64,000 nucleotides of DNA from Arthrobacter_D sp015752045 (GCF_015752045.1 NZ_JADOUS010000012.1:9516-73515), one strand, 5' to 3'. Shown: positions 9,401 to 17,774, counted from the stretch's first letter. Notes: a model not told the origin generated them from the sequence alone. Program-made: numbers and translations.

Positions 9401-11368
9401 GTGACGATCACCGAGCGCATCCTGAACGGGCGCTACGAGGTCCGTGAACTGATCGGCCGCGGGGGTATGGCCGACGTGCACCGCGGAATCGACCTGCGTC
9501 TGGGCCGTTCGGTCGCCATCAAGATCCTGCGCGCGGACCTCGCCCGGGATCCGCTCTTCCAGGCAAGGTTCCGGCGGGAAGCCCAGGCCGTGGCCGGGCT
9601 CAACGATCCGAGCATCGTGGCGGTGTACGACACGGGCGAGGAGGAGATCCCGGACCGGCCGCAGCACGAGGTGCGGGTCCCGTTCATCGTGATGGAGTAC
9701 GTGGAGGGTCGTACCCTGCGTGACCACGTCAAGGCCGGCGACCTCACCCCGGAGGTCAGCGTCACCTACGTGGCCGGCGTCCTCGGCGCCCTCGCGTACA
9801 GCCACCGGGCGGGCATCGTCCACCGTGACATCAAGCCCGCCAACGTCATGATCACGCCCGACGGCGCCGTCAAGGTGATGGATTTCGGCATCGCCCGCGC
9901 CATCGCCGATTCGCAGGCCACCATGACACAGACGCAGGCCGTGCTCGGCACGGCGCAGTACCTGTCACCCGAGCAGGCGCGCGGGGAGACGGTCGACGCG
10001 CGGAGCGACCTGTACTCGGCCGGCTGCCTGCTGTTCGAGCTGCTGACCGGGCGACCGCCGTTCATCGGTGACAGCCCGGTCTCCGTGGCCTACCAGCACG
10101 TGCGGGAGGCACCTCCTCTCGCCAGCACGCTGAACCCCGAGGTGACCCCTGCGCTCGACTCGGTGCTCGCCAAGGCGCTGCAGAAGGACCGCGACCACCG
10201 GTTCGAGGACGCCGGTGCCTTCCGGAGGGCACTGCTCGACGCCGGCCGCGGCGTGGTGCTCGCCGGCGCGGCGGGTGACGCGACCGAGGCGATGGGCGTC
10301 ACGGCGTCGCGGACGTACCCTGCCGCCCTGGGGGCCGTTGCGGCGACATCCGGCGGACCGGGCACCCGCGCCATGGACAGGGTGGCGGGCGACCAGGCAC
10401 CGGCCGAATGGGATCACCAGCCGGACGAGGAGCCCGACGACAGGCTGGACGTCCTGCACGACAGGGACGAGCCCGACGCGCGGAAGGAGCAGCGGCGACG
10501 CGCCTCCCGGACGGCCTGGACCACGGTGTTCTTCGTGGCGGTGCTGCTCGTGCTCGCAGCCGGGTACTTCGTGATCACCTCCGTGAACGACCGGCCCGTC
10601 CAGGAGGTCGCCACGGTGAATGTCCCCGATCTGGTCGGTCTGCCGGAGGGCGACGCGACGGACGCCATCGAGGACGCGGGCCTTCTTCCCTCCACGGACG
10701 AGGAGTTCAACGCGTCGGTCGAAGCCGGGGACGTCATCGCGTCGGACCCTGCGGCGGGTGCGTCGGTCGAGCCGGACTCCCGCGTGAACATCACGGTCTC
10801 CCGGGGACCGGCGAATGTGGTGCTGCCCGCATCCCTCCCCGGCCTCACGGAGTCATCGGCACGCGACGCGCTCGAGGACCTGGGCCTGAAGGGCGGCGAT
10901 GTCACCGAGGAGACCAGCGCAGCGGTTGCGCCGGGACGGGTCATCACCACGAGTCCGCAGCCCGGGCAGTCCGTCCCGGTCGGGAGTGCTGTGGATCTGG
11001 TGCTCTCCAGCGGCAGGGTGACGGTTCCGCTGCTGACCGACCTCACGGTCGCCCAGGCGCAGGCCCTGCTCGAAGATCCGGCGGTGCAGCTGCCCTTCAG
11101 CGTCCGCGAGGTCGAGAACAGCGTCGTGGAGCCGGGTATCATCACCGCGCAGTCGGAGCCGGCACGGTCCGAGGTGGCCCAGGGGACGGAGATCGTCCTC
11201 ACCATCGCGAAGGCACCGGCCGAACCCGTCCAGGAGCCTGTTCCGGAACCCACCCAGGAACCAGCCCCCGAGCCGGCCGGGACGCCGAGCGACAAGCCGT
11301 CCGACATGCCGCAGGGCCGGGCGACGGGAGAACCCTCGGAGCCGCGGCCGACGGAGGGCGGGAACTAG
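9401..11368 (+). CDS. pknB: PASTA-domain Ser/Thr protein kinase PknB
   Basis: The 655-residue membrane sensor kinase of peptidoglycan synthesis has a kinase domain at about 8-285 with GRGGMADVHRG, VAIKILR, HRDIKPANVMI and DFGIARAIAD. The membrane helix is near residues 374-394, and three extracellular PASTA repeats follow (about 404-605). The C-terminal tail is Pro/Glu-rich. The GTG start follows a GGGAAGGATG ribosome site 34 bp after pknA. Its stop shares the bases CTAG with the stop of the convergent trpG-like gene. Mycobacterial PknB has four PASTA repeats, so this one appears one shorter. Confidence 0.95.
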   Translation: MTITERILNGRYEVRELIGRGGMADVHRGIDLRLGRSVAIKILRADLARDPLFQARFRREAQAVAGLNDPSIVAVYDTGEEEIPDRPQHEVRVPFIVMEYVEGRTLRDHVKAGDLTPEVSVTYVAGVLGALAYSHRAGIVHRDIKPANVMITPDGAVKVMDFGIARAIADSQATMTQTQAVLGTAQYLSPEQARGETVDARSDLYSAGCLLFELLTGRPPFIGDSPVSVAYQHVREAPPLASTLNPEVTPALDSVLAKALQKDRDHRFEDAGAFRRALLDAGRGVVLAGAAGDATEAMGVTASRTYPAALGAVAATSGGPGTRAMDRVAGDQAPAEWDHQPDEEPDDRLDVLHDRDEPDARKEQRRRASRTAWTTVFFVAVLLVLAAGYFVITSVNDRPVQEVATVNVPDLVGLPEGDATDAIEDAGLLPSTDEEFNASVEAGDVIASDPAAGASVEPDSRVNITVSRGPANVVLPASLPGLTESSARDALEDLGLKGGDVTEETSAAVAPGRVITTSPQPGQSVPVGSAVDLVLSSGRVTVPLLTDLTVAQAQALLEDPAVQLPFSVREVENSVVEPGIITAQSEPARSEVAQGTEIVLTIAKAPAEPVQEPVPEPTQEPAPEPAGTPSDKPSDMPQGRATGEPSEPRPTEGGN

Positions 11369-12009
11369 CGGGCGATGAGCGGGCTGAGTCCTGCCGACAT
11401 GGCCGATGCGCCCTGGAGGCCCAGGGATTCGAGCCAGTTGCCGAGCATCCGGTACCCGCCCTCCGTCAGGACCGATTCCGGATGGAACTGGACGCCGCAC
11501 AGCGGCGCACTCCTGTGTTCGAGGCCCATGATGATGCCGCTGGCCGTGCGGGCCGTGACCGAGAGCTCGTCCGGGACGTCGTCGCTGACGGCCGCGAGCG
11601 AGTGGTAGCGCGTCGCCGTCACAGGCGACGGAAGCCCGGCGAACACACTGGTGGCATCGTGCTCCACCAGGGAGGTCTTGCCGTGCATCAATTCCGGCGC
11701 ATGGGTGACGGTTCCGCCGTAGGCCTCGGCGAGGGCCTGGTGGCCGAGGCAGACCCCGAGCATGGGCTTGGCGTGCTCACCGCACCACCTGATCAGGTCC
11801 ACGCACACGCCCGCATCGGCGGGCGTACCCGGGCCGGGAGAGATCAGCACGCCATCGCGTGAGGCGGCCATCTCCTGGACCTCGGCGAGCGTGAGGTCGT
11901 CGTTGCGGACCACGGTCGTCTCGGCACCGAGTTCCTGGAGGTAACCGACCAGCGTGTAGACGAAGCTGTCGTAGTTGTCGACGACGAGGATTCTGGTGGT
12001 GTCAGCCAT
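11365..12009 (-). CDS. trpG: Class I glutamine amidotransferase (anthranilate/aminodeoxychorismate synthase component II)
   Basis: The 214-residue glutaminase subunit releases ammonia from glutamine for a chorismate-using synthase. The N-terminal ILVVDNYDSFVYTLVGYL, the nucleophile elbow GVCLGHQALAEAYGG (catalytic Cys) and HPESV (catalytic His-Glu) are intact. No TrpE/PabB partner is nearby, so it may serve folate (PabA), tryptophan (TrpG) or both. The same gene sits next to pknB in mycobacteria. It lies 3 bp downstream of the small membrane-protein gene reading the same way and converges on pknB. Confidence 0.9.
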   Translation of the reverse strand: MADTTRILVVDNYDSFVYTLVGYLQELGAETTVVRNDDLTLAEVQEMAASRDGVLISPGPGTPADAGVCVDLIRWCGEHAKPMLGVCLGHQALAEAYGGTVTHAPELMHGKTSLVEHDATSVFAGLPSPVTATRYHSLAAVSDDVPDELSVTARTASGIIMGLEHRSAPLCGVQFHPESVLTEGGYRMLGNWLESLGLQGASAMSAGLSPLIAR

Positions 12010-12012
12010 GAG

Positions 12013-12183
12013 TCAGGGGGAACCAATCGTTGAATCGGTGAGCGGGTTGAACTGGGAGACCCAGGGGAACACGAAAAGCATCAGCACCGCGACGGCCACG
12101 AGAGCCAGGACCACGGAGAGGATGATGCGCAGCCACTGTGGTCCGGGGAGTGCCCGGAAGATCCATCCGTACATCGTGGTCAT
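12013..12183 (-). CDS. Small single-span membrane protein coupled to sortase E
   Basis: A 56-residue product starts with an ATG that overlaps the sortase stop codon (ATGA). It has a short cytoplasmic N-terminus, one hydrophobic helix (ILSVVLALVAVAVLMLFVF) and a short polar tail. The coupling and the strongly hydrophobic core support a real gene, and a sortase-associated or assembly role is inferred only from position. No named domain was recognised. Confidence 0.7.
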   Translation of the reverse strand: MTTMYGWIFRALPGPQWLRIILSVVLALVAVAVLMLFVFPWVSQFNPLTDSTIGSP

Positions 12184-12995
12184 CCCTGTCCTGCGGCGCG
12201 GGCTACCTGCTCCGCGATCTCGGGCGGAGGCCCCGCATCCGCGGGACGCCAGGACTCCAGCACCGAGTAAGCAATAATACGCTCCTGCGCACCGAACCTC
12301 GGGTTGCAGCTGGTGAGGGTGAGGATCCGGTCCACCGGCTCCGCTCCAGGCTGGGTGGGCACCGGCGCGATGACGTCCGAGCGATCCGGCAGCACGATCT
12401 CCGTGTTGCGGAAGACGTAGGTGTAGTAGCCCTCGCGCGTCTGGACGTAGATCCTGTCGCCCGGGACCAGGGTGTGGATCTGGTCGAGCACCTGCCCGTG
12501 CGTCTGGCGGTGCCCGGCGAGAGCGAAGTTCCCGACGGCGCCCGGAGCGGCCGTCCCGGGATAGTGCCCGAGCCCGAGGTTGTCCAGGATGTCGGAACCC
12601 ACGCCGGAGGTGACCGGTCGTGAGTAGTCCCCGCCGAACCGGGGAACGTAGACGGCCCCGAAGGTCCCGGTGAGGTCGGCCTGCGGGAGGACGACAGGGT
12701 CGCCGAACTCCTCGGGGACGGTCCCATTTCCGCCCTGCACCGGCGGGAGGGGGGCCTCCTCGAGGGACGGCACCTCGGAGAAGAACTCCTCGAGCGCCTG
12801 CTCCTGCCGGATCCCGGAGTCGATATTGGTCCACCAGAGTTCCCACCCGACGAACAGCAGGAGAATCACACCCGCGGTGACCAGCAGCTCGCCGAGCACC
12901 TGGGCGACCAGCTGGAACGGCGTACGACGGCGGCGCTCCGGACGCGTCCCGACCGTCGGTCCGCGCGGCGCAGCGTCGACGGCTGACCTGACCAT
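12180..12995 (-). CDS. srtE: Class E sortase
   Basis: The 271-residue membrane-anchored transpeptidase has a basic N-terminus followed by a signal-anchor helix (about 33-58), then an extracytoplasmic sortase beta-barrel. The catalytic His is in ALAGHRQTHG, the Cys in LTLTSCNPRFG and the Arg shortly after. Class E sortases of actinobacteria recognise LAxTG-type signals and attach housekeeping surface proteins to the wall. The ATG follows an AGGAGCGGCA ribosome site. No obvious LPxTG/LAxTG substrate was seen in the window, so substrates are elsewhere. Confidence 0.92.
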   Translation of the reverse strand: MVRSAVDAAPRGPTVGTRPERRRRTPFQLVAQVLGELLVTAGVILLLFVGWELWWTNIDSGIRQEQALEEFFSEVPSLEEAPLPPVQGGNGTVPEEFGDPVVLPQADLTGTFGAVYVPRFGGDYSRPVTSGVGSDILDNLGLGHYPGTAAPGAVGNFALAGHRQTHGQVLDQIHTLVPGDRIYVQTREGYYTYVFRNTEIVLPDRSDVIAPVPTQPGAEPVDRILTLTSCNPRFGAQERIIAYSVLESWRPADAGPPPEIAEQVARAAGQG

Positions 12996-13173
12996 TGCCG
13001 CTCCTGCCCTGGGGTTGCACGGGTATCGGACGGTTCTTGGCTAGAATCATGGGGATAACCGGGCCGCCGGACGGTGTTCTCCTTCAGGATAGCCTGCGGG
13101 TCTGGGCATGGGATGGCAGCCGGAACGACCACCGGCGCAGCTGACCGCAGCCGTGCCCTGCCGAGGAGAAACC

Positions 13174-13422
13174 GTGCCCGAGTCGAAGCCCCGCAAAAGA
13201 GCCAGGTCCGCCACTACTGCCGTGAAGTCCTCGCAGCCCAAGCCGAACCCCGCCTGGTACAAGCCCGTGATGTTCGGGCTCATGATCATCGGCCTGCTCT
13301 GGATCATCACGTTCTACATCTCGGAATCGCGCTTCCCCGTCGAGGCGTGGGGCTCGTGGAACATCCTCGCCGGTTTCGGCATCGCGATAGTCGGGTTCCT
13401 CATGACGACGCGCTGGCGGTAA
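13174..13422 (+). CDS. crgA: Cell division protein CrgA
   Basis: This 82-residue septal membrane protein has a basic, Lys/Ser/Pro-rich cytoplasmic N-terminus, KPNPAWYKPVMFGLMIIGLL as the first membrane segment, and a second helix ending in MTTRWR. This is the standard two-helix CrgA architecture. CrgA interacts with FtsZ and PBPs and coordinates septation. The GTG at 13174 was chosen because GAGGAGAAACC sits just upstream and the product then has the family length. Confidence 0.92.
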   Translation: MPESKPRKRARSATTAVKSSQPKPNPAWYKPVMFGLMIIGLLWIITFYISESRFPVEAWGSWNILAGFGIAIVGFLMTTRWR

Positions 13423-13498
13423 CCGCGCGGTCGGTACTCGACGGCGGAAATCGGGGATGAAACCCCTGCGCCGCTCTGTACACACGCTGTGCAGAAAG

Positions 13499-13627
13499 TT
13501 ATCCACAGATGTGCACAGAATTGTTGATGGTTCACCGACGGGCCCGAAATTCCGGGCGATGCTTATCCACAGCTGTGGAATTACATGTGTGTAAGTTATC
13601 CCCGGTGTGGATAAGGGGTGTGGACAA
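13499..13627. promoter_or_regulatory. Cluster of DnaA boxes between crgA and the rhomboid gene
   Basis: Four perfect boxes occur within 129 bp: TTATCCACA at 13499-13507 and 13563-13571 on the plus strand, TGTGGATAA at 13606-13614 and TGTGGACAA at 13619-13627 on the minus strand. TTATCCCCG at 13596-13604 is a weaker copy. The intervening DNA is richer in A+T than its surroundings. This is denser than the boxes next to dnaA in this window. The role (titration site, accessory origin element or DnaA-regulated expression of crgA/rhomboid) is unknown. Confidence 0.8.
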
Positions 13628-13630
13628 CTC

Positions 13631-13665
13631 AGGGAGGGTCGGTGCGATGCGCACCGGCCCTCCCT
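13631..13665. terminator. Hairpin between convergent crgA and rhomboid genes
   Basis: A long interrupted inverted repeat (AGGGAGGG with CCCTCCCT, plus inner CGGTGCG/CGCACCG) lies just after the DnaA boxes and 26 bp beyond the rhomboid stop. It can terminate transcripts from both sides. Confidence 0.7.
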
Positions 13666-13691
13666 GAATTCGTCCCCCTGGAAGTACGTCC

Positions 13692-14567
13692 CTAGAACGG
13701 GAGGAGCGAGACGCCCAGCAGGGTGAGCAGGATCAACACGACGACGACGCCTCCCAGCCCCAGCCATTGGAGGCGGGCCTGGCGGGGACCGCGTGGGGCG
13801 TAGGCGATCACCGCGGCGCACGCAGCGCCGGCAATGAGCCCGCCCAGGTGGGCCTGCCAGGCGATCGACGGCACCAGGAAGCCCAGCGCGGCGTTGATCG
13901 CGATCAGGACGACGATCTGTCGTACGTCCGCGCCCCGCTTCCGCTGGACGATGAAGAGCGCTCCGAACAGTCCGAACACCGCGCCGGAGGCGCCGACGAC
14001 GCCCTGTCCGGGGTTCCCCGTCAGCAGCAGCACGCCGACCGACCCGCCAAGGGCGGAGATCAGGTACAGCGCGAGGAACCTCGCGCGTCCCAGCGCGGGC
14101 TCCAGGACCTTGCCCAGGATGTAGAGCGCGTACATGTTGAAGGCGATATGGAGGTACGAGCCCGGTGAGTGGAGGAACGCCGCCGTCAGCATGCGCCAGG
14201 GCTGGGCCGGGACGGCCCCCTCCACCCCGGCGGTGAAGAACGGGGCATAGATGAAAGCGTTGGTCACCCCGGGCAGCACCAGCTGCAGCAGGAAGACCAC
14301 CACGCAGATACCGATCAGCGTGTAGGTCACGACGGTCGTGCCCCCGCGCGCGACGCCACCGAAAGCATTCCGGTAGACCGGAGCGCTGGCGGCCTGCTCC
14401 CGTACGCAATCGACGCACTGGAAACCGACCGCCGCCGGCCGCTGGCACTCCGCACAGGCCGGCCGATCGCACCTCTGGCATCTCACATAGCTGATGCGGT
14501 CGGGGTGCCGGGGGCAGACGGGCGCCGGCTGGCCGGCGGCGTCGGGCGCGGGGACACCGTAGGACAT
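13692..14567 (-). CDS. Rhomboid-family intramembrane serine protease with N-terminal zinc-ribbon
   Basis: The 291-residue protein carries an N-terminal cysteine/histidine cluster (CPRHPDRISYVRCQRC and the following CAEC and CVDC), a probable zinc-binding B-box-like module. About six membrane helices follow. The catalytic serine motif is GASGAVFG and a later helix carries the His (WQAHLGGLIAGAA), so the Ser-His dyad is intact. It should cleave membrane-embedded substrates, which are not known here. Its ATG lies 5 bp after the cyclophilin stop with no strong ribosome site, suggesting coupled translation. Confidence 0.9.
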   Translation of the reverse strand: MSYGVPAPDAAGQPAPVCPRHPDRISYVRCQRCDRPACAECQRPAAVGFQCVDCVREQAASAPVYRNAFGGVARGGTTVVTYTLIGICVVVFLLQLVLPGVTNAFIYAPFFTAGVEGAVPAQPWRMLTAAFLHSPGSYLHIAFNMYALYILGKVLEPALGRARFLALYLISALGGSVGVLLLTGNPGQGVVGASGAVFGLFGALFIVQRKRGADVRQIVVLIAINAALGFLVPSIAWQAHLGGLIAGAACAAVIAYAPRGPRQARLQWLGLGGVVVVLILLTLLGVSLLPF

Positions 14568-14572
14568 CTGGG

Positions 14573-15115
14573 TTAGAGCTGTTCCACGGTGATGCTCTTG
14601 ACGACGACATCCTCGAGGGGCTTGTCCCTCATGTCGGTGGCGATCGAGTTCAGCTTGTCGACCACCGCACGCGACGTCTCGTCGGTGACGTCACCGAAGA
14701 TGGTGTGCTTGCCCTGGAGCCAGGTGGTGGGGACGGAGGTGATGAAGAACTGCGACCCGTTGGTGCCGCGCCCGCCCTGGGTGCCGGCGTTCGCCATCGC
14801 CAGCTTGTAGGGCTCCTTGAAGGAGAGGTCGGGGTTGATCTCGTCGTCGAACTTGTAGCCGGGGCCACCGGTGCCCTGGCCCAGGGGATCCCCGCCCTGG
14901 ATCATGAAGTCCTTGATGATGCGGTGGAAGATCGTCCCGTCGTAGAGGGGAGCGTTGCTCTCCTCGCCGGTCTGCGGGTGGGTCCAGGCGATCTCACCGG
15001 TGGCGAGGCCCACGAAGTTCTTCACCGTCTTCGGCGCATGATTGCCGAAGAGGTTCACCGCGATGTCGCCCTGGTTGGTGTGGATGGTCGCTTTTGCTGT
15101 CGGAATAGCAGTCAT
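14573..15115 (-). CDS. ppiA: Cyclophilin-type peptidyl-prolyl cis-trans isomerase
   Basis: The 180-residue cytoplasmic cyclophilin accelerates proline isomerisation in folding proteins. It has FHRIIKDFMIQGGDPLGQGT, GSQFFITSVPTTWLQGKHTIFG and a C-terminal VVKSITVEQL. The ATG at 15115 was chosen over an in-frame upstream one at 15145 because a GGAAG site precedes it and it gives the usual MTAIPTAKATIHTNQGDI start. It is first in a two-gene leftward unit with the rhomboid gene, as near crgA in other actinobacteria. Confidence 0.93.
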   Translation of the reverse strand: MTAIPTAKATIHTNQGDIAVNLFGNHAPKTVKNFVGLATGEIAWTHPQTGEESNAPLYDGTIFHRIIKDFMIQGGDPLGQGTGGPGYKFDDEINPDLSFKEPYKLAMANAGTQGGRGTNGSQFFITSVPTTWLQGKHTIFGDVTDETSRAVVDKLNSIATDMRDKPLEDVVVKSITVEQL

Positions 15116-15281
15116 CAGGCCATTCTTCCACGCGGCATCCGACAATAAGCTGGAGGGAGGCCATTCCGCGCACAGTGAAACGGCACCCTCGCGGGCCGTT
15201 CCACCTGCCGGCCGGATAGCACGCTCTGCCCATGCAACGTAGGCTGATCAAAACGAGTAACCACCCCACTTGGAGGTTTTT

Positions 15282-16220
15282 GTGAAGAAGAACGACCGCG
15301 CCACCCACGAACTCGAAGAAGGCGTCGCACTCGGACTGGCGGCCGCTGCCGGCCTGGCAGCCGCACGGGAATGGGCCACGCCCCGCGTCGATGCCGCCTA
15401 CGAATGGGCGAAGCCACGGTGGGAGAAGGGCAGGGAGACCGCCGTGCCCGCACTGCAGGACTCCGTCCGCAAGGCCACCGACGGAATCACCGGTGGTATC
15501 GCCGGTGGTATCGCCGTCGTCACGCCGAAGATCCAGGACGGTATCGACAAGGTCGGCCCCCGTATCTCCCAGGTCATCGACGACACCACGCCGCGAATCC
15601 AGGGCACCCTCGACAAGGCTGCTCCGGCACTGAACTCGGCGAAGGTCAAGGTGGTCGATGACTACCTCCCGGCCCTGTCGACCAGGCTGGGCGAGGCGGC
15701 AGACACCGCGTCCCGCTCGCTGGCCACCGCGCACGTGCCGCCCGCCGTCGAGAAAGCCGTCATCAGGATCACCGGTGACAAGAAAGCGGTCAAGAAGGCA
15801 CAGAAGCGCCTCGTCGCCGCCACCCTGCAGGCCTCCAAGGACCTGAAGAAGAGCCAGCGGCGCAAGAAGGGCAAGGGCTGGCTGATCGTCGGCATTATCC
15901 TGAGTGCCGCCCTCGCCGGTGTCGCGGCCTGGCGGGCATCGCGCCCGGTCGAGGATCCCTGGAAGACCCCGGCCCCGATCAAGGCAGCACCTGCTCCGGT
16001 GTCCACCGAGAAGACGCGCGAAGCCAAGGAGGTCGTCACCTCCATCAAGGAGGCGGCCGATCGCGCCGCGGCCTCGGAGGGCGACAGCAAGGTCGGCACA
16101 ACGGACGGCGCCAAGAACAAGGCCGCCGACGCGGCTCAGACCGTCGCTGACAAGGCGAAAGACGCCACGGAGACGGCCAAGCACGCCGCCGCCAAGCCGT
16201 CGGACGACCCGAAGGTCTGA
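15282..16220 (+). CDS. Ala/Lys-rich membrane-anchored protein of unknown function
   Basis: The 312-residue product starts at GTG 15282, chosen for the GGAGG at 15272-15276. The first 190 residues are Ala-rich and probably helical, with repeated short motifs (ATPRVDAAYEWAKPRW; KIQDGIDKVGPRISQVIDD) resembling apolipoprotein or late-embryogenesis amphipathic repeats. A basic patch leads into one membrane helix (WLIVGIILSAALAGVAAW, about residues 204-221). The tail is rich in Ala, Lys, Asp and Thr and probably disordered. No catalytic domain was recognised. It is monocistronic, with its own terminator. Confidence 0.8.
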   Translation: MKKNDRATHELEEGVALGLAAAAGLAAAREWATPRVDAAYEWAKPRWEKGRETAVPALQDSVRKATDGITGGIAGGIAVVTPKIQDGIDKVGPRISQVIDDTTPRIQGTLDKAAPALNSAKVKVVDDYLPALSTRLGEAADTASRSLATAHVPPAVEKAVIRITGDKKAVKKAQKRLVAATLQASKDLKKSQRRKKGKGWLIVGIILSAALAGVAAWRASRPVEDPWKTPAPIKAAPAPVSTEKTREAKEVVTSIKEAADRAAASEGDSKVGTTDGAKNKAADAAQTVADKAKDATETAKHAAAKPSDDPKV

Positions 16221-16240
16221 CAGGTCAGCCTCACATGCGG

Positions 16241-16267
16241 GAACCCCCGGCCACCGGCCGGGGGTTC
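16241..16267 (+). terminator. Intrinsic terminator
   Basis: An 11-bp GC-rich stem (GAACCCCCGGC with GCCGGGGGTTC) around a 5-base loop is followed by TTCTTGTT. It lies 20 bases after the preceding stop codon. Confidence 0.85.
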
Positions 16268-16317
16268 TTCTTGTTAAGTGCCATCACTCGTATCGTATAT
16301 AACCGATCAAGAATATT

Positions 16318-17235
16318 CTAACCACCCAGGCCGGGCGGTGGGGCTGTCGCCGCTTGCGCTTCTGCGGGGGAACGGCGTGCCCTTCGTCGCTGCTGGCCTC
16401 GGATGACGACCGCCAGACCCACCAGGATGAGGACCAATCCGCCGTAGGTGCCCAGGGGGAGCTGCTCGCCCAGGAACACCGCAGCGAGGATCGCCGCTCC
16501 GGGGATCTCGAGCAGGATGATCATGGAGACGACGAGCGGGCTCATGACGGCCAGGAGATGATTGAACACGGAGTGACCCATGATCTGGGCCAGCAGCGTG
16601 ACGGCGAGGATGCCCGCCCAGGCGGCGGGGCTGAAACCGACGATGGGCTGCCCGGTAACAGCACATAGGACCACCAGGATGATCGCGCAGGCGCCGTAGC
16701 AGAGCGTCGTATATGTCCCGGTGGACATGGTCCGACGGGCGGCGGCACCAGCCATCTGGTAGATCGCGGCCAGCGCCCCACCGGCCAGGGCGAGGAGGTC
16801 GCCGAGGAGTGCCTCCCTCGACAGCGAGAGATCGAATCCGGTGATGATGACGACGCCGAGGAAAGCGACTCCGAGCCCCGCCACCACTGCCGCCTGCGGC
16901 CGCGATCCCAGCAGGGCGTTGAACAGCGCGATCCACGCCACCTGGAGGCAGACGAGAGCCGTGGCCGCGGCGACCGACGTCAGCTTCAGTGCGGTGATGA
17001 AGCACGCGAAGTGGAGGGCGAGGGCGACGGCCGCGATGCCGAGCCGCCGGTACTCCGCCCGGGTCAGAGCGGCGAACTCCGCCCTCTTCGACACGACCGC
17101 GGGCCCTCCCATCAGGACGGCGCCGAGGAGGTTACGCCAGAAGGCGATGGCCAGGACCGGCGCTGCGGTGGCCGCCATGATCGGTCCGGATGCCGACACC
17201 CCGATGACTCCGAGGATCGAAAGGAAGATAGTCAC
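16318..17235 (-). CDS. EamA/DMT-family transporter
   Basis: The 305-residue inner-membrane protein has ten hydrophobic helices in two EamA repeats, beginning MTIFLSILGVIGVSASGP with the conserved FWRNLLGA after helix 2. Family members export amino acids, nucleobases or other small metabolites, and the substrate cannot be inferred. The GTG at 17235 gives the usual short N-terminus. Another in-frame GTG at 17253 adds six residues and neither has a clear ribosome site. The C-terminal tail is short and basic. Confidence 0.85.
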   Translation of the reverse strand: MTIFLSILGVIGVSASGPIMAATAAPVLAIAFWRNLLGAVLMGGPAVVSKRAEFAALTRAEYRRLGIAAVALALHFACFITALKLTSVAAATALVCLQVAWIALFNALLGSRPQAAVVAGLGVAFLGVVIITGFDLSLSREALLGDLLALAGGALAAIYQMAGAAARRTMSTGTYTTLCYGACAIILVVLCAVTGQPIVGFSPAAWAGILAVTLLAQIMGHSVFNHLLAVMSPLVVSMIILLEIPGAAILAAVFLGEQLPLGTYGGLVLILVGLAVVIRGQQRRRARRSPAEAQAATAPPPGLGG

Positions 17236-17287
17236 CCGGCAACTGTAGGGCACGACATCAGCACCCCGTCACCCGTCCCGCCAATGC

Positions 17288-17318
17288 GAAAAGTCCCGGC
17301 TACCGGCCGGGACTTTTC
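17288..17318 (-). terminator. Hairpin terminator of tRNA-Ala
   Basis: A 13-bp perfect stem (GAAAAGTCCCGGC with GCCGGGACTTTTC) around a 5-base loop lies immediately downstream of tRNA-Ala. The T/A-rich stem ends suit bidirectional termination. Confidence 0.85.
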
Positions 17319-17323
17319 TTCGG

Positions 17324-17396
17324 TGGAGGCACGGGGACTCGAACCCCGAACCCCCTGCTTGCAAAGCAGGTGCGCTACCAATTGCGCCATGCCCCC
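17324..17396 (-). tRNA. tRNA-Ala (TGC anticodon)
   Basis: The reverse strand gives a 73-nt cloverleaf with acceptor stem GGGGGCA/TGCCTCC (one G-U pair), anticodon stem CCTGC/GCAGG with loop TTTGCAA (anticodon TGC) and T-loop GTTCGAGTC. CCA is not encoded. tRNA-Ile and tRNA-Ala beyond gyrA are conserved in actinobacteria. Confidence 0.95.
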
Positions 17397-17444
17397 GAAA
17401 AGGACTTCATCCGGTGAATCGATCACCGACGCCGTTCCCTGAAG

Positions 17445-17561
17445 CTAAACCACTTCGTCCGTCGCATTGCTCCAGACGCTCTTGCTTTTCTCCGAATCCT
17501 TCCACCGCTTGTACACGAGGACACTTGCTGCAGCCGCTGCTGCGACGAGCAACTTCTTCAC
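17445..17561 (-). CDS. DLW-39-family micro-protein
   Basis: This 38-residue peptide is too short for most gene callers. It begins MKKLLVAAAAAASVLVYKRW, a short Ala/Val/Leu membrane-type helix followed by a charged region, and ends ATDEVV. This matches the actinobacterial DLW-39 micro-protein family, whose members sit between the tRNA-Ile and tRNA-Ala genes near gyrA. A clear AAGGAG site lies 8 bases before the GTG start. Function is unknown. Confidence 0.85.
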   Translation of the reverse strand: MKKLLVAAAAAASVLVYKRWKDSEKSKSVWSNATDEVV

Positions 17562-17599
17562 GACAGTCTCCTTGCAGTCACCTGCGAGTGGTGGATCCG

Positions 17600-17673
17600 T
17601 GGGCGTACCAGGACTTGAACCTGGGACCTCTTCGTTATCAGCGAAGCGCTCTAACCGCCTGAGCTATACGCCC
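17600..17673 (-). tRNA. tRNA-Ile (GAT anticodon)
   Basis: The reverse strand folds into a 74-nt cloverleaf with acceptor stem GGGCGTA/TACGCCC, D-loop AGCTCAGGCGGTTAGAGC, anticodon stem CTTCG/CGAAG with loop CTGATAA (anticodon GAT) and T-loop GTTCAAGTC. CCA is not encoded. Confidence 0.95.
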
Positions 17674-17774
17674 CGATACCTCTTCGGGCCGAGACATGAC
17701 TTTACAGTAGTGTCTCGGCATTCTTCAAATCGCCCGGGGGCGCCGAAGAGGACGGTCTCCTGGTCGTCGGAGGC

